From G963674665 sp963674665 (lineage in GTDB: Bacteria; Desulfobacterota; Desulfovibrionia; Desulfovibrionales; Desulfovibrionaceae): DNA of 64,000 bases. This document shows, piece by piece, positions 16,564-25,619 of this stretch (its first letter is position 1; each line of letters opens with the position of its first letter). Both the position numbers and the translations under genes were made by a program. The notes under the pieces were generated by a model. The model was not told the DNA's origin, did no database searches, and saw only the letters and a list, made by a program, of their open reading frames with translations. The stretch lies in the NCBI GenBank assembly GCA_963674665.2, contig CAXXPL010000009.1, positions 1,302,001 through 1,366,000 on the forward strand, in the 5' to 3' direction.

Positions 16564-18081
16564 ATGGATTTCGAACATATTTCTCCCCTGCCGCTCTCGG
16601 CCATTCCTTTGGTTTCCACCGAGTGCTTTGTGCACGACGTGGCCCACGAGTTGGTCAAAGGCGGACGCCTCGTGGCTTTGTTCGGTGCGCCGTTCCCAAT
16701 GCCACGAACTCCAGTGTCCGGATCAACCGATGGAATCCTGCGTCTCTACGCGGTGGTGGCCCACGATGGCGCCAGACGGCTGTGGATTTCTTCCACTGAA
16801 CCGGTCGAAGCCTACCCGTCCATCACGCCGCTGTGCCACCAGGCGCACTATTTCGAACGCGAGATATACGAGACATGGGGGATCACCCCGCAGGGGCATC
16901 CATGGCTCAAGCCCATCCGTTTTCATGACCGCCCTGACGGAGGTGAACGCCCCCGGCCCTGCGTGACCGATTATTTTCAGGTGGAGGGCGCGGACATTCA
17001 CGAGGTGGCGGTTGGCCCGGTACACGCTGGCATCATCGAACCCGGCCATTTCCGGTTCCAGTGCGCCGGGGAACAGGTGCTCTCACTGGAAATTTCCCTG
17101 GGCTACCAGCACCGAGGCGTGGAAAGACTGCTGACTGGCGGGCCCCACCCGCGCTCCATGCACGTGGTCGAAACCCTGGCCGGGGATACCAGCGTGGGGC
17201 ATGCCTGGGCCTACTGCGCGCTGCTCGAAACGTTGCGGAACGCGCCCCCCACCCCGCGTGGCCAAGGGCTGCGGGCCGTTGCACTGGAGTTGGAGCGGCT
17301 GGCCAACCACACCGGCGACCTGGGCGCACTGGCCGGAGACGTGGGCTATTTGCCCACGGCCTCGTTCTGCGGAAGGCTCCGGGGCGACTTTCTAAATATG
17401 ACCGCGCTGCTCTGCGGCAGCCGTTTTGGCCGGGGGGTGGTACGGCCGGGCGGCAGTGGAGTGGACGTGGACAAAGCCCGCGTGAATGAGCTGTGCGGGC
17501 GATTGCAGACCACCATGCGCGACGTGCGAGGCGCGGTGGAACTACTCTTCAGCGCTGCATCGGTCCTGAACCGCTTCGAAGGCGTGGGCGCGGTCGATGC
17601 CTCCGCCGCACTGGAGGTGGGACTGGTGGGGCCGGCGGCGAGAGCTTGCGGGCTTGTACGGGACGCGCGTTCCACATTCGGACATCCGCACGTACCCGCG
17701 CCCGTGCACCCGGCGCGTACGGGAGAGACCGGTGACGTGATGGCGCGCGCCAAGGTGCGCTGGCTGGAAATTCAGGATTCCTTCGAGTTCATTCTGAACA
17801 CAGTGCGGACCCTGCCTGAAGGCCCCACCCGCTCAGCGCAGGGGCTGCTCGACGGATGCGCGCCCAACACGCTGGCCGTGGCCCTGGTGGAGGGGTGGCG
17901 CGGGGAATTGTGCCACGTGATGGCAACCGGCCCTGACGGGCGCGTGATGTGGCACAAGATCACCGACCCCTCGTTCCACAACTGGTTCGGCTTGGCCCTG
18001 GCCTTGCGCGATACGGAGATTTCGGACTTCCCGCTGTGCAACAAAAGCTTTAACCTGTCCTATTGCGGCCATGATTTATAA
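16564..18081 (+). CDS. HyfG/HycE-like large subunit lacking the Ni-binding cysteine motifs (Ehr-type)
   Basis: A 505-residue protein: an N-terminal NuoC-like domain (about 1-130, with the HYFEREIYETWGI signature) fused to a NuoD/HycE-like large-subunit domain. In HycE and HyfG the first Ni-ligand pair lies in ERVCGICG; here the same place reads ETLAGDTSVGHAWAYC with no CxxC. The C-terminal DPCxxC motif is also missing: the protein has DPSFHNW and ends FPLCNKSFNLSYCGHDL. Loss of all four ligands means no NiFe site, so it cannot be a classic hydrogenase. This matches the energy-converting hydrogenase-related (Ehr) complexes described in Geobacter. The true electron acceptor or donor is unknown. 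Confidence 0.9.
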   Translation: MDFEHISPLPLSAIPLVSTECFVHDVAHELVKGGRLVALFGAPFPMPRTPVSGSTDGILRLYAVVAHDGARRLWISSTEPVEAYPSITPLCHQAHYFEREIYETWGITPQGHPWLKPIRFHDRPDGGERPRPCVTDYFQVEGADIHEVAVGPVHAGIIEPGHFRFQCAGEQVLSLEISLGYQHRGVERLLTGGPHPRSMHVVETLAGDTSVGHAWAYCALLETLRNAPPTPRGQGLRAVALELERLANHTGDLGALAGDVGYLPTASFCGRLRGDFLNMTALLCGSRFGRGVVRPGGSGVDVDKARVNELCGRLQTTMRDVRGAVELLFSAASVLNRFEGVGAVDASAALEVGLVGPAARACGLVRDARSTFGHPHVPAPVHPARTGETGDVMARAKVRWLEIQDSFEFILNTVRTLPEGPTRSAQGLLDGCAPNTLAVALVEGWRGELCHVMATGPDGRVMWHKITDPSFHNWFGLALALRDTEISDFPLCNKSFNLSYCGHDL

Positions 18082-18096
18082 GGCGAAGGCAACGTC

Positions 18097-18867
18097 ATGA
18101 TCAACGCCCTGATGCAACGCTTGCGACAAAAACGCCGCACAGTCGGCTATCCCGACGCCCCGCCGATTTTGCCCGATCGATATCGCGGTATCCCCGAGTT
18201 GGCGCCCGAACGCTGTCAGGCGAACTGTGTCGCCTGCTCGACCGCGTGTCCAACAGGCGCGATTTTTCGTGACGAACAGGGATTGGCCGTAGACATGGGG
18301 CGCTGCCTATTCTGTGGAGCCTGCGAAGGGGTCTGCCCAAACAGGGCAATAACCTTTGGCAAGGAATTTCGCATGGCGGCAAGGCGACGCGAGGATCTCA
18401 TCATCCGCGGCGCCACGATCACGCCGCCCCCCTTGCTGCCCCTGGAGCCCAAACGGCTGCAACTTTTCCGACGCTCGCTCAAGCTGCGCCAGGTCAGCGC
18501 TGGCGGTTGCAATGCCTGCGAGGCCGACATCAACGTGCTGACCACCATTGTCTTCGATCTCGGACGTTTCGGCATCGACTTTGTGGCCTCGCCGCGTCAC
18601 GCCGACGGTGTGGTGATCACCGGCCCGGTCACAGCCAACATGCGCGACGCGTTGCTTTGGACCCACGAGGCCATCCCCGCGCCCAAAATCGTCGTATCCG
18701 TCGGTTCCTGCGCCATTTCCGGCGGCATCTACCATGACAGCCCGGAGACCAACAACGGCGCGAGCGACCTGCTTCCCGTCGATCTGTTCATCCCCGGCTG
18801 CGCGCCACACCCTTTGACCATCCTCGAAGGCCTCCTCGGCCTGCTGGGGCAGGTCGGACGCGACTGA
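18097..18867 (+). CDS. NuoB-like small subunit fused to a 2x[4Fe-4S] ferredoxin domain
   Basis: A 256-residue protein. Residues about 35-90 form a ferredoxin domain, with the cysteine sets CQANCVACSTACP and CLFCGACEGVCP; the first has an unusual C-x3-C spacing. Residues about 125-250 form the NuoB/HyfI domain with CNAC, GSCAIS and PGCAPHP supplying the four ligands of the cluster equivalent to N2. So the electron path to the large subunit is intact even though the NiFe ligands are gone. It combines the roles of HyfH and HyfI in one chain. Last gene of the operon; the stop is followed by non-coding sequence. Confidence 0.92.
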   Translation: MINALMQRLRQKRRTVGYPDAPPILPDRYRGIPELAPERCQANCVACSTACPTGAIFRDEQGLAVDMGRCLFCGACEGVCPNRAITFGKEFRMAARRREDLIIRGATITPPPLLPLEPKRLQLFRRSLKLRQVSAGGCNACEADINVLTTIVFDLGRFGIDFVASPRHADGVVITGPVTANMRDALLWTHEAIPAPKIVVSVGSCAISGGIYHDSPETNNGASDLLPVDLFIPGCAPHPLTILEGLLGLLGQVGRD

Positions 18868-19230
18868 CCAACCGCCTTACCCAAACCTTGCGCTCCCCAC
18901 AATTCATGACAAGCTGTTCCGCGCTAATGGGGTGCAGCCATGGGGGAAGTGCGGCAATGACAGGTGTAGATTCCCGCCATTCTATTTGTGGCGGGTGTTG
19001 CGTTACATCCTGCGTGTTTGGATTTCGAATCGGCCGCTTATTATGGTAACGAATCGTGGAGTGCTGAAGCTCTATCCTTTAGTAGCGTCACCGGTTCGGA
19101 CATCGCCGCCCACTTATGAGGCGCATCAGTGCGTATTTCCTTCTATCTGATTCAGAGCGCGAGGGGGAGAATCCTTGTTCTATACAGGTTCTCCCTCTCG
19201 CGTAAGTTACTCTTTTGTATTTTTTCTTGC
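18868..19230. other. Convergent gap between the Ehr-type operon and pdxY
   Basis: Both flanking genes end here. Apart from the hairpin at 19157-19202 I see no gene. No clear intrinsic terminator for the plus-strand operon is visible; the hairpin may serve both strands. Confidence 0.5.
19157..19202 (-). terminator. GC-rich hairpin of the dispersed family, copy 2
   Basis: Inverted repeat with arms GCGCGAGGGGGAGAA and TTCTCCCTCTCGCG and a longer, diverged centre. It sits about 30 bp beyond the pdxY stop. Confidence 0.6.
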
Positions 19231-20097
19231 CTACTTGGCGACGGAGCGCACGGTCATTTCGCCGGGCTGGGCGAACCAGGGCATGGAGGCCACCAGTTGC
19301 AGCTCCCGGGCGCCGGCCTTGTGCGTGGTCTCGAAGACCTTGAAGATGGAGCCCGCGGTATCCGCCAGGGCCTGGGCCGTGGTGCGCCCCTGCAGCAACC
19401 GCCCCAGGAACAGGGCGCTCACGGCGTCGCCCGCACCATTCGGAGGGGGCGTCATGGGCAGCATGGGGGTATCCACCAGCCAGGCTCCCTCCCGGGTCAC
19501 GGCCAGCATCTCGATGCGCCCCTCGGGGGTGGTGTCGTGTTGCAGGCTGGTGACGAGCACCACCTTGGGACCCATGGCCAGGATGCGTGCGGCGCCTTCC
19601 AGTGCGTCGGCCAGGGTCTTCACGGATACGCCGGTGAGCAGCTCCAGTTCGAACTGGTTGGGTGTGACCACATCCGCTGCGGGTACCGCCTTTTCCTTCA
19701 TATATGCAGGGATCTCGGGTTGTACGAAGATGCCGCGCCCCACGTCGCCCATGACAGGGTCGCATGCGTAAATGGCGTCGGGCGCCTTGCGTTTGAGGAG
19801 GTCCCTGGTCTCGAGGATGGCGTCGCCAAGGGTCGCCGCTCCCATGTATCCGGAAAGCAGGGCCTTGCAGGTGTTGAAGCCGCCGCGTTCTTCCATGCCG
19901 GCGATGAGCTCGCGGATGTGTTCGGCGGTGAAGACCTGTCCGGACCAGGCGCCGTATCCGGTGTGGTTGGAGAACTGCACGGTCATCACGGGCCAGACCT
20001 CGAATCCGAGGCACTGCAGGGGAAGGGTGGCCGCCGCATTGCCCACGTGGCCGAAGGACACGTGGGATTGGATTGAAATCACGGATGCTGGAATCAT
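19231..20097 (-). CDS. pdxY: Pyridoxal/pyridoxamine kinase
   Basis: A 288-residue ribokinase-like enzyme that phosphorylates B6 vitamers for salvage of pyridoxal phosphate. PdxY/PdxK features are present: SIQSHVSFGHVGNAAATLPLQ at the N-terminus, the TVQFSNHTGYG substrate loop, YACDPVMGD and the ATP/catalytic motif NGAGDAVSALF with its aspartate. ATG with GAAAGGCGGC upstream. It is separated by 533 bp from the RraA genes behind it and may be an independent unit, although PLP supply to that locus cannot be excluded. Confidence 0.92.
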   Translation of the reverse strand: MIPASVISIQSHVSFGHVGNAAATLPLQCLGFEVWPVMTVQFSNHTGYGAWSGQVFTAEHIRELIAGMEERGGFNTCKALLSGYMGAATLGDAILETRDLLKRKAPDAIYACDPVMGDVGRGIFVQPEIPAYMKEKAVPAADVVTPNQFELELLTGVSVKTLADALEGAARILAMGPKVVLVTSLQHDTTPEGRIEMLAVTREGAWLVDTPMLPMTPPPNGAGDAVSALFLGRLLQGRTTAQALADTAGSIFKVFETTHKAGARELQLVASMPWFAQPGEMTVRSVAK

Positions 20098-20630
20098 GAA
20101 AGCCGCCTTTTAATGAATTTTGATTGCGGATAGTTGCCTGCGGCTTTGCTGTCAAGGCAGCGGCGGATTTTCACAAGGACGGTCGAGCGCCCCGAAACAG
20201 CGAGAACCGCTGAAATGCGTGACGCATTCATTAACCTGCGACCAGCACATGCAAAATGATGCAATCGATCGGGCACAGGCGTCTGTCCGGGGAAAGATCT
20301 GCGGGTCAAGTCTGGAGGCTGCGAATCGATCATGGAAAATTGGGCGTCTATACCTCCTTTGAATTTCCTGCAAGAGGTGGAGGTGCATGATGCTGTCGGA
20401 ATGTTTCGGATGTGCTCGCAGGGGGGCGCGCGTTCTGGACGTGGAGGCGGATGAAGATATTCCCCGAATCAGCGGGGGAGAGGGAGGGAAAAGAGGGGGC
20501 AGGGACCTTGCTATGGGTGACCTCAGGCTCCTGCGACGATAGCACTACAATGACCGGGAGGTGGGTAGGCGAGGGGAAGATCCATCATGCGAATGGTTTC
20601 CCCTCGCTCGTTTTCTTGAAACAGCAGATT
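20098..20630. other. Gap between pdxY and the RraA locus
   Basis: Holds a degenerate family hairpin at 20569-20607 just after the stop of the RraA gene and presumably the pdxY promoter near 20100-20200. No gene is supported. Confidence 0.5.
20569..20607 (-). terminator. GC-rich hairpin of the dispersed family, copy 3
   Basis: Arms GCGAGGGGAA and TTTCCCCTCGC (one mismatch) around a diverged centre, about 25 bp past the end of the operon that begins at dctP. Likely 3' end of that minus-strand transcript. Confidence 0.6.
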
Positions 20631-21308
20631 CTAATCGATGAATTCGCAGCCTTTGGTCTGCAGGGCGGCATCCACCCAACTGCGCGTCCAGGAGAGGTTC
20701 TCGATGTCCTTCATGGTCTGGGCCTCCAACGCGTTCTGGGCCTTGGCCTTTTGCAGGACCTCGGGCGCGTCGGCCGGGTCTATGACCACCACACCGTCGG
20801 CGTCGCCCACAACGATGTCGCCAGGGGTGACCACCTGGCCGCCGCACATCACGGGGAAGTTGATTTCTCCTCCTCCCTCCTTCACGGGGCCGTTGGGGGT
20901 GACGCCTGTGGCGTATACCGGGAAGTCCATGTTTCTCACCGAAGCAATGTCACGGATACAACCGTCGACAATGAGCCCGGACACGCCCCGCCTGCGCAAC
21001 CACATGATCATGAGCTCTCCGGTGATTGCATAGGATTGCTCGTTCTGCGCGTCGATGACGATGACATCGCCGGGCTGGGCCATGTCCATGGCCTTGTGGA
21101 ACATCAGGTTGTCTCCGGCGCGCACCTTCACCGTGAAGGCGCATCCCAGAAGGGGAGCGGCATTCATGGGGGTGATGCGGGAGTTCATGCAGCAGATGCG
21201 GTTCATGTTGTCGCCGATGTTCGCCACGGGGATGTCTCTGAAGCTTTCCACTAGAGCGGGGTCGGGGCGGATGAAGGATCTCTTGATGCGAAAACCTGGA
21301 TTGGCCAT
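20631..21308 (-). CDS. RraA/HMG-aldolase family protein 1
   Basis: A 225-residue member of the RraA-like fold, which includes 4-hydroxy-4-methyl-2-oxoglutarate aldolases and oxaloacetate decarboxylases as well as the RNase E inhibitor RraA. The metal/substrate motif is intact (VDGCIRDIASV, with the Arg-Asp pair) together with GDVIVIDAQN and a GDIVVGDADGVVVI block. The start at 21308 has AAGGAG. Third of three tandem paralogues in the operon; the linkage to a dehydrogenase and a TRAP transporter argues for an aldolase or decarboxylase in acid catabolism. Substrate unknown. Confidence 0.85.
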   Translation of the reverse strand: MANPGFRIKRSFIRPDPALVESFRDIPVANIGDNMNRICCMNSRITPMNAAPLLGCAFTVKVRAGDNLMFHKAMDMAQPGDVIVIDAQNEQSYAITGELMIMWLRRRGVSGLIVDGCIRDIASVRNMDFPVYATGVTPNGPVKEGGGEINFPVMCGGQVVTPGDIVVGDADGVVVIDPADAPEVLQKAKAQNALEAQTMKDIENLSWTRSWVDAALQTKGCEFID

Positions 21309-21366
21309 GGTAACTCCTTGAGAGAACATGCGGCATCCGCCGGCAATGGACGGATGCCGCGTCAAC

Positions 21367-22029
21367 TCATTGTTTTTTGTCGGCTGTTTGCAGGGAGTGG
21401 TAGCCTGCCTGACCTCTGGCATCCTTGAGCGTGGCTCCGGCATGCAACGCAGCCTCGATTCCGGCTTCCTTGGCCGCGATGTCCTTGGCCACGGCCAGCA
21501 CCTTCTCCGCGTGCTCATGGGGCACCACCAGGGCGCCGGTGTCGTCGCCGAGCAGAATGTCGCCGGGCTTCACCTGGATGCCCGAGACGCTCACAGGCTT
21601 GTTGACCCCGTCCACGTAGATCCTGTCCTTGCCCGTGACCATATATGTCCCCTTGGTGAAGATGGGGAATTTCTTTTTCCGGATGAGCGGAATGTCGCGG
21701 CACACGCCGTCGATAACCACTCCGGCCACGTTGTTGCGCAGGGAGGTGATGGTCATGAGGTCGCCCCACACGGTGCAGTAGTCGCGGCCGGCATTGTCTA
21801 TGACAACGACCTCGCCGGGCTGCACGTTATCGAGGAAATCGCCGACCGTTCCCGACACCGCGCCACAGGCGGTGTAGTGAATCGTGAAAGCGGTGCCGCA
21901 AAATGAGGTGCCGGGTACAACGGGTTTGATCCCCAAGAGGCCGCCGGGGATACCGAGTTTGTCCATGGCGTCGGATACGCATGGCGTGTCAAGGGCTGCA
22001 AATTCAGGAACAAGATGCTTGGCTGACAT
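21367..22029 (-). CDS. RraA/HMG-aldolase family protein 2
   Basis: A 220-residue paralogue of its two neighbours, with the key motif IDGVCRDIPLI and the blocks GEVVVIDNAGRDY and GDILLGDDTGALVVP. The start has AAGGAAG and overlaps the end of the third paralogue by 26 bp, so translation is probably coupled. It differs from the others around the substrate loop (TYMVTGKDRIYVDGVNKPV), so the three likely act on different substrates or form mixed rings. Family members form trimers or hexamers. Confidence 0.85.
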   Translation of the reverse strand: MSAKHLVPEFAALDTPCVSDAMDKLGIPGGLLGIKPVVPGTSFCGTAFTIHYTACGAVSGTVGDFLDNVQPGEVVVIDNAGRDYCTVWGDLMTITSLRNNVAGVVIDGVCRDIPLIRKKKFPIFTKGTYMVTGKDRIYVDGVNKPVSVSGIQVKPGDILLGDDTGALVVPHEHAEKVLAVAKDIAAKEAGIEAALHAGATLKDARGQAGYHSLQTADKKQ

Positions 22030-22711
22030 TTTGACTTCCTTTCTCGCTTTTCAACATGGTTTCGTAGCTGTGCTTGTTGTCCACTTCCAGCATGGACTGC
22101 CCCGCAAGGATGTCCTGGATCATGCTCGCTTCCTTGGCGTAGAAGGTCTCGGCCTTCTCCAGCACCGCATCCAGCTTTTTCTGGGGAATGATCACCACAC
22201 CGCTGCGGTCGCCGAACACGACATCGCCGGGGCGTACCTGCACGCCGCCGAACTGGATCATCTGCTGCGTGCTCTCTTCCATGATGCGGCCACGGGCCGT
22301 GGAGACCACCGTGCCCCTGGCATAGGTGGGGAAATCCGCCTCGATGATGTCGTCCAGGTCCCGGACGGCGCCATCCACGACCAGGCCGCTGATGTTTTTC
22401 ATCTTGGCGCCGTTGGCCAGAATGCCCCCCCAACAGGAGGTGTCCAGCCGGCCGCTGTTGTCGATGACGATGACATCGCCGCTTTCCGCTGCCTCGATGG
22501 CCATGACGCCGAGATGGTTCTTGCCCTTGGTCTCTCCGGCGGCGATGAGCTTCACGGTGACGGCCCGGCCGGTGATCTTGGAGGCCTTTTCCCACATGGG
22601 GCGGATGCCGTAGGTGGCGCCTTTCAGACCAAGGGCGTCCAGGGCGTCGGCGATGTTCGTGGTGGACAGGGCCATGATCCTGTCGCGGTATTTGAGATCA
22701 AACTCGTTCAC
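22004..22711 (-). CDS. RraA/HMG-aldolase family protein 3
   Basis: A 235-residue paralogue with an N-terminal extension (MNEFDLKYRDRIMALSTTNI). It keeps VDGAVRDLDDI and GDVIVIDNSGR, and GDVVFGDRSGVVIIPQ near the C-terminus. The C-terminal tail runs 26 bp into the next gene. It follows the D-hydroxyacid dehydrogenase gene by about 50 bp on the same strand. Likely aldolase or decarboxylase; the inhibitor function of RraA itself is less likely given three tandem copies in a catabolic operon. Confidence 0.85.
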   Translation of the reverse strand: MNEFDLKYRDRIMALSTTNIADALDALGLKGATYGIRPMWEKASKITGRAVTVKLIAAGETKGKNHLGVMAIEAAESGDVIVIDNSGRLDTSCWGGILANGAKMKNISGLVVDGAVRDLDDIIEADFPTYARGTVVSTARGRIMEESTQQMIQFGGVQVRPGDVVFGDRSGVVIIPQKKLDAVLEKAETFYAKEASMIQDILAGQSMLEVDNKHSYETMLKSEKGSQNVSQASCS

Positions 22712-22760
22712 TGTATTTTTCCTCTTTGATTGCGGTGTTGGAACGTCGATCCGTTGGGGA

Positions 22761-23720
22761 TCAGACGCCGTTGACCACGTTTTCGGGTTTCTCTCCCTGG
22801 ACTACGCGGCGGATGTTTTTCGCGCAGAAGGTGAACACCCGCTGGTAATTGTCCAGGGTGGCCGCGCCCACGTGGGGGGTGGTGATGACGTTGTCGAATT
22901 TCAGGATTTCGGATTCGGGAGTGAAAGGCTCGGGATCGAAAACATCCAGCCCGGCGCCGCTGAGGCGCCCCTCTTTCAGGGCCTGGATCATGGCCTTCTC
23001 GTCAACCACTGGGCCGCGTGCGGTGTTGATCAGCATGGCCCCGGGTTTCATCATGGCGATCCGCTCACTGCTGATCATGTTGCGGGTGGCTTCAAGCCAG
23101 GGCACGTGCAGGGTCACGATGTCGGATTCGCGGAGCAGATCCTCGAGGGGCCTGTAGCTGACTCCCAATTCCACCTCGATTTCAGCGGGCAGGCGGGAGA
23201 CGTCGTAATAGACGATGTTGACCCCGAAGGGGGTGAGGCGTTTGATGACTTCTCTGCCGATGGTGCCGGATCCCACCACACCGATGGTCTTGCCGAGCAG
23301 CTCGAAGCTCTCGTGGCGGTATTTCCAGCTGTCCCAGATGCCTGTCTTGGACTGGCGGTCCAGGACCATGATCTTGCGGTATACGGCGAGCATGTACAGG
23401 ACCACCAGCTCGGCAACGGAGCTGGCATTGGTGCCCAGGGTGATGGAGACCGGCAGCCCCTTGGATTTGGCATGCTCGATGTCCACGTTGTCGTAGCCCA
23501 CGCCGGTGCGCTGGATCATCTTCAGATTGACCGCCTGATCGATGACCTCCCTGGTCACCAGAAAGTTGGTGGCCAGGACGAAGTTGGCCTCCTCGATTGT
23601 CCCTTTCGGAGCGTTGGCGGGATTCAGGAACTTGAGATCGATATCAGTGCCGAATGTCTCGATGGCGAGCTCCTCCATGGGAGCGCTGATCTTATCCAGG
23701 TATAAAACTACGGGTTTCAT
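22761..23720 (-). CDS. D-2-hydroxyacid dehydrogenase (NAD-dependent, phosphoglycerate dehydrogenase-like)
   Basis: A 319-residue enzyme of the D-isomer-specific 2-hydroxyacid dehydrogenase family. The nucleotide loop reads GVVGSGTIGREV. The catalytic Arg (NTARGP), Glu (DPEPF) and His (TPHVGAAT) are all present. It interconverts a 2-hydroxyacid and a 2-ketoacid; the substrate is probably the acid brought in by the adjacent TRAP system, with the RraA-like enzymes acting before or after it. It lies 30 bp after dctM on the same strand. Confidence 0.92.
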   Translation of the reverse strand: MKPVVLYLDKISAPMEELAIETFGTDIDLKFLNPANAPKGTIEEANFVLATNFLVTREVIDQAVNLKMIQRTGVGYDNVDIEHAKSKGLPVSITLGTNASSVAELVVLYMLAVYRKIMVLDRQSKTGIWDSWKYRHESFELLGKTIGVVGSGTIGREVIKRLTPFGVNIVYYDVSRLPAEIEVELGVSYRPLEDLLRESDIVTLHVPWLEATRNMISSERIAMMKPGAMLINTARGPVVDEKAMIQALKEGRLSGAGLDVFDPEPFTPESEILKFDNVITTPHVGAATLDNYQRVFTFCAKNIRRVVQGEKPENVVNGV

Positions 23721-23750
23721 TGATATTCCTCTGGAAAATGTTTCTGAAGC

Positions 23751-25034
23751 CTACCTTGTCATCAGACTGGGCAGGAACAGGACGACGTCGGGGAAGATGG
23801 TGATGATGGCCAACACAACTATGAGTGACAGCATGAACGGCCATATGGCCCTGGAAATGCGCTCAATGCTGATGTTCGTCACGCCCTGGGTGACGAAAAG
23901 ATCCACACCCAGGGGCGGAGTGATGCAGCCTATGGCAAGGTTTACCGTCATGATTACGCCGAAGGCGACGGGATCGATGCCGACCTTGGTGATCACCGGC
24001 ATGAGAACGGGAACGAGGATGGAGATGGCTGCCGTGGCGTTGAGGAACGTGCCCACCCACAGCAGCAGGACGTTGATCAGCAGAGTGATGTATATGGGAT
24101 TATCGGTGATACTGAGGAGATAGGCCGCTATTTCCTGGGGTATCCGGTTGGCGGTCAGGAGCCACGCGAACACGTTGGCCATGCTGATGATGAACATGAT
24201 CATGGCGGTCTGAAGGACCGCCTTGCCCGTGATGCCGGGGATGTCCCTGATGCGCACGGTCTTGTAGAGCACCATGGTGACGAACAGGCCGTAGAAGGAA
24301 GCTACCACCGCGGATTCCGTGGGTGTGAATACGCCGCCGTAGATGCCGCCCAGGATGATGACCGGCATGAGCAGGCCCCAGATCGCGTCCTTGAAGACCT
24401 TCCATATCTTGGGCCTGGCCTCGGTTTCACCTGTCCCCTGGTAGCTGTGTCGGCTTGCCAGGATGTAGATGACCGTCATCATGGCTAGTCCCATGAGAAG
24501 TCCCGGTATGATGCCGCCGAGGAACAGGTCGCCGATGGAGGTTCCTGCAACGACGCCGAAGATGACCAGGGGCGTGCTGGGCGGAATGACGATGCCGGTG
24601 GTGCCTGCCGCGGCGATGACGGCCGCGGCGAAGTCTTCCTTGTACCCCTTCTGCTTCATGGCCGGGATGATGCTCGCGCCGATGGCGGCCGTGGTGGCGG
24701 CCGACGAACCCGAGATGGCCGCGAAAAACATGGCGGTCACGGTGGCGACCATGGCCAGGCCGCCCCTTACTCCGCTGACCAGGGCATAGACGAAGTTGAT
24801 GAGCCTGTGGGAGATTCCGCCCTCGGTCATGACCGCGCCGGCGAACATGAAGAACGGCACGGCCAGCAGGGGGAAGGAGTTGTTGGCCGCAAAGACCTTC
24901 TGGACCACCACGGTCAGGGGCACGGAACCATCCTCGAGCAGGGCCGCCACGGATGACAGGCCGAGGGTTGTGGCAATGGGAGCGCCAATGATCAGAAGAA
25001 CAAAAAATACGCCGAACAGAATGAGGGCTACCAT
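23751..25034 (-). CDS. dctM: TRAP transporter large permease (DctM)
   Basis: A 427-residue membrane protein with about twelve helices. Family blocks are clear: AIGAPIATTLGLSSVAAL-type start, LLAVPFFMFAGAVMTEGGISHRL, SGSSAATTAAIGASIIPAMKQKGY and the glycine/threonine-rich loops. It is the ion-coupled permease of the tripartite system. It overlaps dctQ by 7 bp, so the two membrane parts are translationally coupled. Transport by TRAP is driven by Na+ or H+ gradients, which suits an energy-limited anaerobe. Confidence 0.95.
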   Translation of the reverse strand: MVALILFGVFFVLLIIGAPIATTLGLSSVAALLEDGSVPLTVVVQKVFAANNSFPLLAVPFFMFAGAVMTEGGISHRLINFVYALVSGVRGGLAMVATVTAMFFAAISGSSAATTAAIGASIIPAMKQKGYKEDFAAAVIAAAGTTGIVIPPSTPLVIFGVVAGTSIGDLFLGGIIPGLLMGLAMMTVIYILASRHSYQGTGETEARPKIWKVFKDAIWGLLMPVIILGGIYGGVFTPTESAVVASFYGLFVTMVLYKTVRIRDIPGITGKAVLQTAMIMFIISMANVFAWLLTANRIPQEIAAYLLSITDNPIYITLLINVLLLWVGTFLNATAAISILVPVLMPVITKVGIDPVAFGVIMTVNLAIGCITPPLGVDLFVTQGVTNISIERISRAIWPFMLSLIVVLAIITIFPDVVLFLPSLMTR

Positions 25035-25540
25035 TGCTTGTCACCTTTTTGCGCGCTTGCAACGCCGTTTTTCCGGAGAAAGAGATCAAGCGTTTGTTCG
25101 GTGAGGAAAAGCAGCATCAGAATGCCGCTGACAGGAACAATGGCGTATACCAATCCCATGGAGATGCCGGTTGCCGGGGCCATCTGGGCCATGGTCGTGT
25201 GGGAAATTTCGATGCCGTACACGAACAGTACCGCGAACATCATGGTATTGGACACCAGGACGAGAATGGCGCAGATACGCTGTCCGATGGCGGGAAGACG
25301 CATGACGACCAGATCGACGCTGATGTGCCCCATGGTCCGTACGCACAGCGCGGAGCCCAGAAGCGCGGCGGCGATGAACATGAACCGCGCCACCTCCTCG
25401 GTCCAGTCCAGCGACATGTTGAACACGTATCTGGACAGGACCTGCGCGCCGCCGCAGAACATCATGACCAGGAAGCACACAATGCTGATGCGCATGACCA
25501 TGTCGAAAACAATCTGCATGGCTCTGTTGTAGGAAACCAT
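25028..25540 (-). CDS. dctQ: TRAP transporter small permease (DctQ)
   Basis: A 170-residue protein with four predicted helices and the DctQ-type central block (SLDWTEEVARFMFIAAALLG), preceded by FCGGAQVLSRYVFN. It bridges the binding protein and the large permease. It lies between dctP (80 bp upstream) and dctM (7 bp overlap) in the standard P-Q-M order. The start is preceded by AAGGAGG. Confidence 0.92.
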   Translation of the reverse strand: MVSYNRAMQIVFDMVMRISIVCFLVMMFCGGAQVLSRYVFNMSLDWTEEVARFMFIAAALLGSALCVRTMGHISVDLVVMRLPAIGQRICAILVLVSNTMMFAVLFVYGIEISHTTMAQMAPATGISMGLVYAIVPVSGILMLLFLTEQTLDLFLRKNGVASAQKGDKQW

Positions 25541-25619
25541 TCAGAACCTCCTTATCTTTGCTGCTGGAACCTTGCGCCGGGCTCCCGTCCGGCTTCGTCC
25601 GGGAGCCCGGCGGTGTCAG

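Noticed and set aside
16564..18081. Active formate hydrogenlyase or hydrogenase-4 large subunit
   Set aside because: Both Ni-binding cysteine motifs are absent, so it is treated as Ehr-type.
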